A stretch of DNA of 64,000 nt from Icerya purchasi (Eukaryota; Arthropoda; Insecta; Hemiptera; Monophlebidae), in NCBI GenBank assembly GCA_039619475.1, contig CM077116.1, forward strand, positions 371,160,294 through 371,224,293, read 5' to 3'. The notes below the pieces were generated by a model. That model searched no databases. It worked only from the letters and a program-made list of their open reading frames with translations, and had not been told where the DNA came from. Shown piece by piece: positions 34,877 to 45,439 of the stretch (its first letter is position 1; each line of letters opens with the position of its first letter). Made by a program: the position numbers and the translations under genes.

Positions 34877-35522
34877 GTCCATTATAGAATATGGCAGCAC
34901 AATATACTACCCCAAAATGAAAAAAGAAGATAAAAAAAAGATTAGAAAAGAGCAACGGAAAATATTATTGGGAATTATATCTGCATATAGAACGGTATCG
35001 TATACTGCAACCAATGTAATTGCAGGAGTACTACCTATTGACCTACAGATACAGCAAAGCAATGAAATTAAAGCAACAAAATCATCAAGCATTACCGACA
35101 AACAAAAAAAAGAAAACATAAAGGAAATAAAAATTAAATATAACAACCTCTGGCAAGAGGAGTATAACGCTGAAAAAACAGGAAGAAGAACCTTTAAACT
35201 AATTCCAAATATCGAAGAAAGACTTAAAAATAAGATACTAGAACCTAATTTCTACCTTACTCAATTTTTAACAGGACATGGAAATTTTGGAGAATACCTC
35301 AAAAAATATAAAATAACAGAAAAAGACACATGCATAAACTGTAAAAAAGACATAATAGACACTCCGGATCATTCCTTTTTAAGCTGTCCAAACTTCAGTC
35401 AAATCAGGATAAAATATAAAATAGAAGAAATCAATGAGAAATGGTTTACCAACCGGAAAAACACAAAAACAACGATGGAATATGTAAATGAAATAATGAA
35501 AAACAAAGAGAAGTACATTTAA
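34875..35522 (+). pseudogene. C-terminal part of the R1-like LINE protein
   Basis: Continues RSIIEYGSTIYY after the frameshift, then YRTVSYTATNVIAGVLPIDL, a lysine-rich spacer, LTQFLTGHGNFGEYL and a C-x2-C...H-x4-C finger (CINCKK...HSFLSC) near residues 135-160 of the 201-residue frame that starts at 34917. Stop at 35522, then ~140 bp of 3' untranslated sequence. Apart from the single shift the coding sequence is open for over 470 codons, so inactivation looks fairly recent. Confidence 0.8.
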
Positions 35523-36074
35523 ATAATAAGGTATTAACGTTAAGTCGCGTACTTAATTAATATAATTGTGATGACCTGAGGAACACTGATAAGCGAATTC
35601 AGCAAAAAGTGATCCTCAGGCCATAATACCATTATTGTAAAATTGTATTTAATAATAAATGAATTAAAAAAAAAAAAAAAAAAAAATGTCCCAAAAAAAT
35701 GTCTCAGAAAAATGTCCCAATTTTATGTAACGTTTGTTATATTTTGTAGGATTTTTGTTATTGTTATTTAAAAAATGTCACAATTTTATGTAATGAATTA
35801 TGTATCGAAAAATGTAACGAAAAAATGTCTTAATTTTACATAACAGAAGTTAAATGTTAGAATAGGATTTTTGTGGTTATGTTGTTTTTTGTGTGTGTTG
35901 ATGCCAGTAAGAATTACGTTGTAAATTTTGATCATTTTATACAAAGTATAGAAGAGAAAGAGACAGAAGTGAAAGCAAGAGGGGTCAAGGGGCACAGCCC
36001 CTTGCGAGGCCAAAATGGCCGAGTTTATATATTTATATATATATAACAAATCTTTGATTTTTTTATATTAATCG

Positions 36075-36770
36075 TTAGGTGTGTTTATCCACCTACTCAT
36101 AGTATCAACATCCTCTTGCAACAGTTTCTCGGTCACGTGAATGTCGTGATGCTCAATTACAAGTGCTATATCATCTGCATAAGCATATACAGTCGAATGT
36201 TTAACACATATTTGTGAAGGGAGTTGGTGTGAAACAACAACGGAGCTAAAATAGTCCCTTGACCTAAACCTCTTAAAGCAGTTTCCTTTCTACTTAGTTC
36301 TTCATCGATTTTCACAACTCTCGCTCTATTATGCATATAGCTTTCAAACGATTTATTTTGTTTGCCTATAATATCCCGCAACAGTATTTGATGATTTATC
36401 GCATCAAATGCTTTGCTGATGTCTATAATAATTACGAGAAACTGTTTGCTAATTACCAATCCTTCTTATTGATTCTACTTATTAATGCTCCTAACAAGGA
36501 TACTGTTGATTTCCTTTCTCGAAAGCCGAATTGGTTATTGTTGTAGTAGATTATTTCCCTCCAGATAATTTCTTAAGTGATACGCAAGAAATTGTTTCAA
36601 AATTTAATCGTAATTGGTCGATAAAGTTTCGCATGCTCTGCCACTTTTATATATATGTACATAGGTCGGATAATTCCGGTTTTAAGTCCTTTAGGGACGC
36701 TATACTTTCTTCAATAGAGCGATTTATTAGTTTTGATATTATCGTTGTGAGGCGAACATTTAATTAAAAA
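36075..36770 (-). pseudogene. LINE remnant: RT palm, minus strand
   Basis: Minus-strand pieces in order: TGIIRPMYI...LYRPITI near 36680-36640; NNNQFGFRERKSTVSLLGAL near 36545-36485; LVIIIDISKAFDAINHQILL near 36445-36390; ALRGLGQGTILAPLLF near 36285-36240; YAYADDIALVIEHHD near 36185-36145. These are RT motifs 0, 1, A, B and C with YADD. At least three frameshifts and one stop. Clade not clear; it directly abuts hairpin-repeat copy 3. Confidence 0.75.
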
Positions 36771-38974
36771 TAAACATAAGCCTTAGTCACTAGAAAACAC
36801 TGTAACCGTCTTGGCCACTTATGGCAAAGGAATTGTTATGAATATTGCAGAAAATTATTACATAAATAAATATAAAAATAATATTTTAAACGTTCAATTA
36901 CCTAATAGTAATAACAATCCACTTTTTCATATAAAAATTTAACTTTAGGTCTTCATATTTTATTTTATATTTTGTATTAAGTATTAGTAATTTCACCCTA
37001 TTGATTTTTATACCTTCCATGTTTGTTCCTCCTATGCATCTACTACATATACACATGTATTCCTTATATTCTTTCCAGTGTGTTTTAAGTTTTGATTAAG
37101 TTAGTTTTAGCGTTTATACCTGAAAACGTTCCTAAATAAGGTATTTATCTAATTTATTGTTTATAACAATTATTTTTACCCTTATATTTGTTTGTTATTA
37201 AAGTTTGTTTTTATTATACAGTTTCAACAAACAGGCATGTATTCAACTACATTTATTTCATTAATGTTATTGAATATTTTAAAAATTTCAAAGTGACACC
37301 AGCACGGTCTAAATGGAGTGTGTCATCTTTATTTCACACATTATATACGTTACAAAATGAAAAAAAGTAATTTTTTATTTATTAAATGTGTTTTTTCGCC
37401 CTTTCCGCGGGAAAAAGTTCACTGACTTTTATATTCGAATGTTATGCATATATACGCACGTAATTTGCAGCGGAAAATGCATTAGGACAAACAACTTCTG
37501 TGCAATTACGCGTCCGACTTGTCCTCCTAATGCGGCCCTACTATATAATGTGATACGGCGTTGTCGCATATGCGCGTGCGCACGTGTAGGTAAGAAAAGT
37601 GCATAAGTCAAAGAATGCCAGTTAACGTTTCGAATTCGGCAACATTCCCAGACGAGTATCATCGGCCATCACGGAAAGTTCAACCATCTCCGCGAAGAAA
37701 ATAACAAAAAATCGCAAAAGAACTAGGAATACACAGACGGCGTCCGTACGAAAAGGAATGTAAAATAAATGATAGAATTAAATGGAAACGAGAAGGAATA
37801 TATTTATAGGAATAGCTATTTTGAGAAACCGCCAAATAATTCTCCTCTCAACCGCGCGCCGACTTACACACATCTGTTAGTCTCGCGCATCCGATGCCGC
37901 GCGTTATTTAAATACTCGCATAGGCGTGCGATTTATACACACTGTGTTGCTAATCAAGCCCCCCTAATGATGCGAAAAAGCACGAATTTACGATGGAACT
38001 GATAACGAAAATAACCGGTACACCGAGCGTAATTAGCAAAAACGGTCCCATTATCGCAGAAATATAAGTCGCTAAGCGAGATGGAAACACGAAGCGAGAC
38101 GCTATGCAATCGCGCCTATTAATTGCAATAATAGAAGGCGATTGAAAAAAAAAAAAAAAAAAACAAAAACAAAAAAGTAGTTCTACCGAAGCCGAGGGTG
38201 TAGAATCGGATTTGCCAAATCCGAATTATTGAAATGCTTGCATCGGACCATACTTTTCCGGACGGCCGGGTTATTCACACCGTTTGCAGGCGATACGTCT
38301 CTCTTCAGACCCCGCGGGTCCTCTGACTGAGGCTACCTCGTAACGCGGCAGTCTCACTAGCGGTATTTCACCTTCTATCGGTTCTGTTATATAAAAATAA
38401 CTTTTTAAATTGTCCCTGCGCAGTTTATTTCACGCGTCGATACAGTGTTTATATTTTGAAAGATATTACGGCTCAAAGACATATCCCCCCCCCCTCCCGG
38501 AGGGAGCATTTTACATCCGTTCAGCGCTAACAACAACTTCCTCTGTTCGGTTTGTTTTTTTTTTTGTTTTTTTTTTTTCGAGACAACGAGGACTGTTTCC
38601 GAAATGCGCGCGCCAAATTTTACGACACTTCCAGTTACAACGCGTATTCGGAATAAGTCGGAAAACGTAACGCTGTGGAACGTGATTTCATTGGAATCTT
38701 CTGGAACTGCGACAGAGTGAGCTCTTGGGACAGAACTCTACATGTTAAAGAGGTTTTATTGCGCGCTATAGAATGAAGAATATTTATTCCATTCGAAGTT
38801 ACGGCAAGAGTACACTGATGGAGCTTTTTTTTTCCATCAAGTTTTTGCAGCACGCTGAATTATTCGGAAGAAATAGAAAAATTGATAAAATACGTGTAGT
38901 CTTCAGAATTTATCCTGAATTTTCTCGTTATAAATGCCTAGTAGTAAGATGGGGTTTGGAAGTTTCAAAAGTGT
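36771..38974. other. Gene-free stretch
   Basis: No coding pattern recognised. 37430-38110 is richer in G+C and CpG than its surroundings. A-run at 38145-38163, C-run near 38485-38494. Confidence 0.5.
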
Positions 38975-38982
38975 GCGATAAT

Positions 38983-39277
38983 CATGAGCGTCGCCAGCGG
39001 TGGCAGGGGCGCCTGCCCCTCTGGAGCCTTGAAACTTTTTATCAACTGGTCATGATGAGTATTCATAGGCGCGTAATCATGGACAAAATTTGGAAGACTT
39101 CTATAATAAAGTAATAGAACAATTTGCCAGAAACACACGAAAATCATGTTTTAATTAAGATTTTATTCTTGTTTAATAAAATATTAAGCCTTTACAACTT
39201 CTTATAAATTTTATTTTTCCTATAACTCATATCCTCTTTCTATTATCCCCCCCCCCTGGTGGCTAGCGACGCCCTTC
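38983..39277 (+). mobile_element. hAT-type non-autonomous element, copy 3
   Basis: 295 bp. Ends CATGAGCGTCGCCAGC and GAAGGGCGTCGCTAGC (minus strand). Flanks GCGATAAT (38975-38982) and GCGATAAC (39278-39285) differ at one of 8 positions. The interior aligns with copy 2 over its whole length with few changes. It contains a C-run of about 10 at 39247-39256. Confidence 0.87.
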
Positions 39278-39285
39278 GCGATAAC

Positions 39286-41201
39286 TACAGATGATAGTAA
39301 CGTTCTGCGTGATCTATTCAGGACACCATACTACTAGGTAGCAAAAAATGATTCAAAAAGAAAAAAAAAATACCGAGAACTTAAAACGCCGCACAAAAAA
39401 ATCCATACCCAGTCACCAAAATATTTAGCATATATATAAGAGAAATCCTATATTCCATAAAAAAGTACGTTTTCGGGAATAGAGACTGTTTAGAGGAAGC
39501 CGGGGAAAACCTTAAAGAAAAACCTTAAAAAGAAATCCTCAAAAAAAAAAAAAAATCGGAAACAGTTAATGAAACTCTATTTTGATTTCTTAACGAAACT
39601 TACGAAAATTTCTGAAAAATATGATAATAAATGTACGCGTTACATGAAAATTTCTTAAACACTACTCGTATTGTAGATTTTTACGGAAATGTACTTCAAC
39701 TCTGAAATTTGAATTATCCATAATTAATGTATAAACTTGTAACTGGATAATCCTTAATGCTTGAACTGTGACTTTACCAAGAAGGCGGTACCGATGCGAA
39801 TGAGGGAACGCGATAGAAAAATCGGTACCGGTTGCAGGACCTAGAGGATGGCCGTTTTGGCGGGAAAACAACTTTCTGCTTCCAGACGAGATCGTCATCG
39901 AGTTGTACTTATTATTACATCTTTAAATGTGGTTCGATTAGATTTTCACGTAAATTAACCTTCTTTTTTTAATAATACGAGTAGAAGGAAAACTGCCCGC
40001 CTGCAAACAGCCGAAATGAATCTCCCCACCCTTTTTTACGCTATACAAAGTTCTGCTACGTTTGTAACTTTTAAAACCCGAAAACACGTTTCATTAAAAA
40101 CGTGTAGTTTTCGCCAAAGAAATTTTCCAGAAGAGGTGGATGGATGCCATAGAGTGTGTGTGTGTGTGGGGGGGGGATATTTTTAGAATAGCGCTCATCC
40201 GGTTAATTTATTTACCCGATAACCAATTTCATTTTCATAACAAAAGTAAAACTTTAAAAAAAATTTTAATTTCCAGTTCGCGCGCAATTTTCAAACCGAC
40301 GTGATTCGTACATTATTTTGTTTTTCCCATTCCACTGTTGGGGGGCAAAGCGCGTCTGTCTGCAGCTTTGTATAATGAAAATTATACGTGGCGAAATTCT
40401 ATACGCGCAACGGTGCCTCTAGAACCGTACTACTGATCGGTTAAGTGACAGTTAAATAATTAAAAAATTTATAATCAATGGAAATATATAATTTTTTTTG
40501 TGAAATAATAATCGTGTTATATTTAATTTTTTTTCGACAAGGATTAGAAATAATGTGTTCAAAAAATGTATAACTGAACTTGTCGAAAATAATATAAGTT
40601 GTTTTTTTGTCTGCTATATACTTTAAAGTGGACAGTTTTATTTTTTGTTTTTTAATTGTTTTCTTACTGCAATTTAGAAGGCATGTTCGTGAAATCGGCA
40701 ACGTTCGTTCTATTATTCGTAAACAAGAACATTCTTTTTTTTAACGAGATTAACAACTTATCAGCATTGTAACTGTAAATTGTATAATTTGAGCGATAAA
40801 AATAGATTTACCATAGTTAATTTGTTGAAGTAGCGCTGTTGTTTACCGTAAGTAACTACCGTAATTTCAGTTAATTCAAAATTTTGATGTCGATCGAGGC
40901 TCACAGTTAATTAAACTTCGAGTTCTCGACAGATGGGCTTGGTCAAATAATAAACATGCGGCACGTTTAATGCGGAGAGGAAGTAATCTTTGTCGTCGGT
41001 CACATTTTCAAGGGGACACCGACATTCTCAAGTTGAAGATGACAATGCGTCGTTAGAATGTGTCCGAATATTATAAATGATAATAATACTCAGTTTAGAA
41101 ACTTACAATTTCGTGAAGTAAGCGAGAAACTTCCCATTTTACGAATGTCAAAATTGTGACAGAACTCTTTAGTTAAAACAAAAAATTTCCAAGTCTTCAA
41201 C
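39286..41201. other. Gene-free stretch
   Basis: A-rich segment 39360-39560; (TG)n followed by a G-run at 40155-40177. Open frame 39662-39898 (minus) has no domain. Confidence 0.55.
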
Positions 41202-41254
41202 AATGTACAAAAAAAATGTACAAAAAAAAATGTACAAAAAAAAATGTACAAAAA
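41202..41254. repeat. Short tandem repeat, four TGTACA(A)n units
   Basis: Four copies of ATGTAC followed by A-runs of 7-9, period about 14-15 bp. The lysine-rich frame across it is an artefact. Confidence 0.9.
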
Positions 41255-41532
41255 TTTTCAGAAGCGTGAATTCAGAATCTGTACCGGTAGAGCTGTCACT
41301 TATATTGAAATATAGAATGAAATCACATGCACTCCCTCCCCCCTCAGGTGTACGCATGCAAAGGGAGTACCCGGCAAAATGTTACAGAGGTAGTTAATTC
41401 TCTGTCACCATTGGCCACGATAATTGTTAGAAAATTCACGTTAGACAAGATAAAATTCTTAATTTTTTTGAAGCTTAATTAATCCTTACTACGCTGATAT
41501 TTCGCAACTTCCTATTAATAGTAATATTTACA

Positions 41533-42423
41533 ATGCCATTGATCAAAGTACTAGACGAACAAAACGAATTACAAAATATTTATAAAAGTATCACACTGAA
41601 TGACATCAAATTTCAAAAATTTGATATAGGTGAAATTAACAGTATAATACGGACAATGAACCCTAACAAAGTACCAGGTTATGATTTAATAACAGCAAAA
41701 GTTTTAAAGGAATTGCCAAAAAAAGGACTGGTGTTACTAGCGTACATATTTAATGCAATGCTGCGATTAACATATTTTCCAATACAACTAAAATTGTCGC
41801 AAATTGTTGTAGTTCAAAAACCACAAAAACCTCCAACGGAACCATCATCGTATCGACCAATTTCAATTTTTCCGGTACTTTCTAAATTATACGAAAAACT
41901 ACTGTTAAAAAGAATAATGCCAATAGTTGAATGCAAAGAGATAATACCTGAACACCAGTTTGGCTTCCGAGCAAAACATAGTACAATAGAGCAGGTGCAT
42001 CGGATTGTTCATCAAATTGAAAAATCCCTGGATGGAAAAATGGTTTGCGATACCGTATTTTTAGATGTAAGCCAAGCATTCGATCGAGTTTGGCACGATG
42101 GTCTATTGCAAAAACTTCGACGTCATTTTCCCTATCAACTGGCTGAATTATTCCGGTCGTATTTAAACGAAAGATATTTCTACATTAAATATGGTGATGA
42201 CGAATCGAGTATATATCCGGTTCGAGCAGGAGTTCCTCAGGGGAGTGTACTTGGACCGCTTCTCTACCTGATCTACACAGCGGATATTCCTATTACATCG
42301 CACGTTGATATAGCAACTTTCGCTGATGACACAGCGATCTTGTGTTCAAATAAATGTCCAAAAGTTGCGCGTAAAAACCTGCAGACAGCAGTCAATAAAA
42401 TAACATCTTGGTGCAAATTATAG
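41533..42423 (+). pseudogene. Jockey-like reverse transcriptase, N-terminal and palm part
   Basis: 296-residue frame. Motifs: MNPNKVPGYDLITAKVLKEL (~50-70); PSSYRPISIFPVLSKLYEKLL (~105-125); HQFGFRAKHSTIEQVHRI (~140-158); motif A VFLDVSQAFDRVWHDG (~178-193); motif B RAGVPQGSVLGPLLYLIYTADI (~232-253); catalytic ATFADDTAILCS (~261-272). It stops with TAG after TSWCKL, where related proteins continue. The first ATG is internal to the RT region, so it is not a native start. Confidence 0.85.
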
Positions 42424-42529
42424 AAGATCAATGAGGGTATAAATCATCTCGAGTAGTTTTCACTAACCGAAGAATCGATTCATCCGGAAATATAATGATG
42501 AGTGGAGTGGAGATCCTTCAGAAAGAAGA

Positions 42530-42990
42530 TGTAAAGTATCTTGGTATTCACTTCGACAAACGCTTGACTTGGAGGAATCACATTATAGCGAAATGAGTTG
42601 AACATCAAGCTGCGGCAACTGTACTGGCTGTTGGGTAAGAGATCAATAGTATCTCTTGAAAACAAGTTGCTTCTTTATAAGCAAATTCTCAAACCCGTCT
42701 GGCAATACGGCTGCCAGTTACGGGGCTGTGCCAAAAACAGCAACATTTCAATTATGCAAAGAGTACAGAATAAGATACTACGCACGATCATCTCTGCTCC
42801 ATGGTACATAACCAACATCACGATCCATGAAGATCTTGGAGTTCAATTTGTAAAAAAAGAAATAGAAACTGCTGCCCGACGATATGCTGCCAGATTGAAA
42901 GAACATCCTAATAGTACAGCAAAAGAACTGCTGAGTAACCCAAGCGAGGGACGTAGGCTGAATAGGAAACGACCTCAAGATCTCTTATAA
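42530..42990 (+). pseudogene. Jockey-like RT C-terminal part
   Basis: After the TAG at 42421 the protein resumes in another frame with VKYLGIHFDKRLTWRNHIIAK (42530-42594, stop), then a 130-residue frame from 42598: LRQLYWLLGKRS, KLLLYKQILKPVWQYGCQLRGC, QNKILRTIISAPWYITN, IHEDLGVQFVKKEI, and GRRLNRKRPQDLL at the end. This is the standard Jockey C-terminus in the correct order. At least one stop and two shifts separate it from the palm. Confidence 0.82.
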
Positions 42991-43012
42991 ATTAAAAAAG
43001 TATAAATAATAT

Positions 43013-43124
43013 GTGTGTGTGCTAATGTATGAGGGTGTATGTGCGTGTGCTGATGTGTGAGGGTGTATATGCGTGTGCTGATGTGTGAGGGTGTATGTGC
43101 GTGTGCGTGTGTGATGGTATGTAT
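43013..43124. repeat. 28 bp minisatellite in the LINE 3' UTR
   Basis: Units at 43013, 43041, 43069 and a degenerate one at 43097; each contains GTGTGCTGATGTGTGAGGG. The His/Thr-rich minus frames here are artefacts. Confidence 0.9.
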
Positions 43125-43280
43125 GTGTCCATGAGAATGCAAAAATATGTGTGTATGCATTTTGTATACACATATATAAGTTAATTTTAGCACCCTTCAC
43201 TGGTTGGGTTGCTTATTCATGTCATTTTAACTTATTCCATAGATTACCAAATAGTTGATAAGACTAGGTGTAAAATAGCC

Positions 43281-43308
<28 letters not shown>

Positions 43309-43311
<3 letters not shown>

Positions 43312-44183
43312 CGTATTTACGATGATGAATAATGTCATGGCCACGTTCACGGGCTATTTACGTTAATGAATTTAAATGCGGCAGGGGTACATTACAATCG
43401 TTTTCCAAGCATATTATTCCCGCCCGGCTCAGCGGAATCGAATGATAATTCTCATTCCAATAATATGAAATTAACATTTCTCGAATACTTGTAATTTTTG
43501 ATGCAGAATGAGGATAAACGTTTTATTAAAACGATTATAAAACACGTACTAGAGATCCGAAACATGTCGGCTCTTTTTAACATTTTAAAATATAATTTTC
43601 TGTAGTTCATTTTTTTAATAATATTTTTAATAAAGTAATAACAGAAAATGAACATTACTATTTACAACTTAAAGATAAACGTTTTGCCCATAAACCCAGA
43701 TTTCGTTTATATTTAATTCGGTTCAACGACACACGATAATATCAAGCAACGTTCGATATTATAGGCAGAAAAATCGAAATTCAATAGTCCGGGTCTTTAT
43801 CGTTTCGGCCTCAACGATTCGGCCTCGTTAAGTTTCGACCGCAACATGTTTCGGCCTCGTCCTTTTTCCAAGTAGACCTAGTTTAGTGTTAGTGAGTTTT
43901 TAATTTTTTTTTCTTCAGTTAATATCAAATTTAAGGCGTAAAATAATCATTGAATCAAAAAATCACCTAAGCGAAATTAGGAATTAATTTGCTTAGAAAA
44001 TAAATCGGTAGTTTTCAATGCTTTTTTTTTTTTTTTCGTTCATACATCGCTTAAAATATTATTTCTTCTTACAAAGACTTGAAATATTGACTAAATATTC
44101 ATTTAGCGGGTTATTTTAATAAAAAATTTCGAAAAAAATTAGTCAATCAAGGCAATAATTTTCCATTGTGACATATTTGTTTG
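43309..44183. other. Gene-free stretch with a GGCC-rich short repeat
   Basis: At 43801-43864 the motif TTCGGCCTC occurs four times (one as TTCGACCGC) at spacings of 14, 16 and 16 bp. Otherwise AT-rich and featureless. Confidence 0.6.
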
Positions 44184-44191
44184 CTTTCAAG

Positions 44192-44779
44192 CAGGCCTGA
44201 ATGTATGGGTGGGCTAGGGGGGGGGGGCTGCAGCCCCGGGCCTCGCCTTATAAAGAGGCCCCTAAGAGGCTCTCACCTCCGACATGGATGGTTAAACGTG
44301 CAATAATAGATGTTTTTCCAATCATTTATATTGCATATAGAATATTTGTAACTACATATACCGATAACAAATTGTGAGGTGGAAAGATTTCTTTTGATAT
44401 TAAAAAGAATAAAAAATATGTACAGATCAATCATGCTAGATGATAGATTATCACCATTATCGAGATTTTCTCTCCGTTCAGTAGATTTTAACGATATTAT
44501 ACAAGAATTTGCAGAAAAAAACAAGAAAAAAATTCATTGTTTAAAATTATATATATATATATATTTTATTTTTTTTTTGGTATCGAAAATTCTACCCATT
44601 GTCTATATGATATTTAGTTTTGTTTATATTATACGTTAATCCGTTAATTCAAAATAACATAATTAAATTAAATTGAAGAAAATTTAGTTATTCTATAAAA
44701 GTGATAATTTTGTTACTTCCGAAAAGGGCCCCTAATATTTCCGCATCCCCGGGCCTGTCATACACTTAATCCGGGCCTG
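44192..44779 (+). mobile_element. 588 bp hAT deletion derivative with perfect 8 bp target duplication
   Basis: Flanked on both sides by CTTTCAAG (44184-44191 and 44780-44787). Ends CAGGCCTGAAT (left) and CAGGCCCGGAT (right, minus strand), with further GGGCC-rich subterminal matches. It contains a C-terminal hAT transposase fragment. The G-run at 44217-44228 may be a slippage product. The intact duplication indicates a younger insertion than the ~300 bp family. Confidence 0.9.
44288..44639 (+). pseudogene. hAT transposase C-terminal fragment
   Basis: MVKRAIIDVFPIIYIAYRIFVTT in one frame, then after a one-base shift near 44357-44368 NCEVERFLLILKRIKN, MYRSIMLDDRLSPLSRFSL and VDFNDIIQEFAEKNKKKI. 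This corresponds to the hAT C-terminal dimerisation region, usually FP...yRI.LTiPvt.a..ERsFS.L..IK...RS.M...RL..L.lLSi. It has lost the catalytic part. Confidence 0.75.
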
Positions 44780-44787
44780 CTTTCAAG

Positions 44788-45439
44788 GAAAAACCATGTG
44801 CTTTATAATACATTTTTACATGCACAAAAAATTAAAAATAAATTCATTTTAATGATTATGAAAAACTACTAATTTGAAAAAAGCAAAATCGATCTAGCAT
44901 CTGAATTTTATTGAAAAAATTTGTTTGTTGGTCTTAAGAAGTTATTCTCCTATTTTCATATTTGTTTTCGACATACATATGTATGAGAGGTTGAATATAA
45001 TTTTCCACTTGAATAAGTTTTAACAGTGATTCTTCATTGTGACCTTCTGAGTCTTTGTCTCCCGCTCCTAGTGTAGAATGAGCAATAATCTTCAGCTAAA
45101 CGTGAAACATAAAGACCATTTTTAAATCAAATTTTTTTTTATTAATTTCAAAGTACAGATTTAAACGGGTATTAATACACGAGCGAAATTGCTGTTGAGC
45201 TTTGTACATTGTGAACCTTAACTTCACAATCCCCGACGCCCAGTCAAGGGTATGGGACTTACTTTTTAACATATCAAAGTAGTCTGCTTCTAAAAATTTA
45301 CTCAAAATGGTTACGGAAATCGTTATCAAAAAATAATGACGAACAACTTGTCACTTTGAATATTCCACTATTCCACTTCACGAGAAATCTTCAAGGATTG
45401 TGGTCGGGTGAGAAAATTATGTCACAATTTGGATGAAAT
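44788..45439. other. Gene-free stretch
   Basis: The minus-strand frame at 45096-45329 can be extended past one stop to about 44950, but I recognise nothing in it. Confidence 0.45.

Larger units (their letters stand above)
34090..35686 (+). mobile_element. R1-like LINE, 5'-truncated, with poly(A)
   Basis: Starts inside the RT domain at QFGYIKKKSTENAI and ends in 21 A (35666-35686). A run of 22 A also precedes the first LINE base (34068-34089). Coding parts are described separately. The repeat-unit sequence flanking it on both sides (34010-34055 and 35687-35733) is almost identical, but since the host repeat is itself made of such tandem units this cannot be read safely as a target duplication. 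The C-terminal half, with YRTVSYTATNVIAGVLPIDLQ and LTGHGNFGEYL, is typical of the R1 clade, many of whose members choose specific targets. Confidence 0.85.
33969..36026 (-). mobile_element. Hairpin repeat, copy 3, split by a LINE
   Basis: Reverse-oriented copy in two parts, 33969-34067 and 35687-36026, around the R1-like LINE. It has TTACAACGTAATTCTTA at 33971-33987 and its exact complement at 35908-35924, the perfect stem-loop CAAGGGGC-ACA-GCCCCTTG at 35986-36004, the palindrome GGCCAAAATGGCC at about 36008-36020 and a short TA-rich tract at 36024-36044. The GGGACATTT-type tandem units lie on both sides of the LINE. Confidence 0.8.
41500..43308 (+). mobile_element. Jockey-like LINE, 5'-truncated, long poly(A)
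   Basis: RT-encoding region from about 41533 to 42990, a 3' untranslated part containing a 28 bp minisatellite, and 28 consecutive A at 43281-43308. The 5' junction cannot be placed exactly; it lies between ~41480 and 41533. A weak flank match, ATTTACAATG (41527-41536) against ATTTACGATG (43314-43323), could be target duplication but is not convincing. There is no RNase H, as expected for Jockey. The long pure A tail argues for a fairly recent insertion. Confidence 0.82.

Noticed and set aside
34010..35733. A ~47 bp target-site duplication around the R1-like LINE
   Set aside because: The host repeat is itself built of such tandem units (see 18234-18370), so two units would flank the LINE without any duplication on insertion.
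39247..39256. C-run and other G/C-runs (22624, 30867, 38485, 44217) as G-quadruplex sites
   Set aside because: Single homopolymer runs, without the four spaced G-tracts needed; they mostly lie inside or beside transposon ends.
42975..43200. His/Thr-rich minus-strand frames
   Set aside because: Products of the 28 bp GT-rich minisatellite in the LINE 3' UTR.
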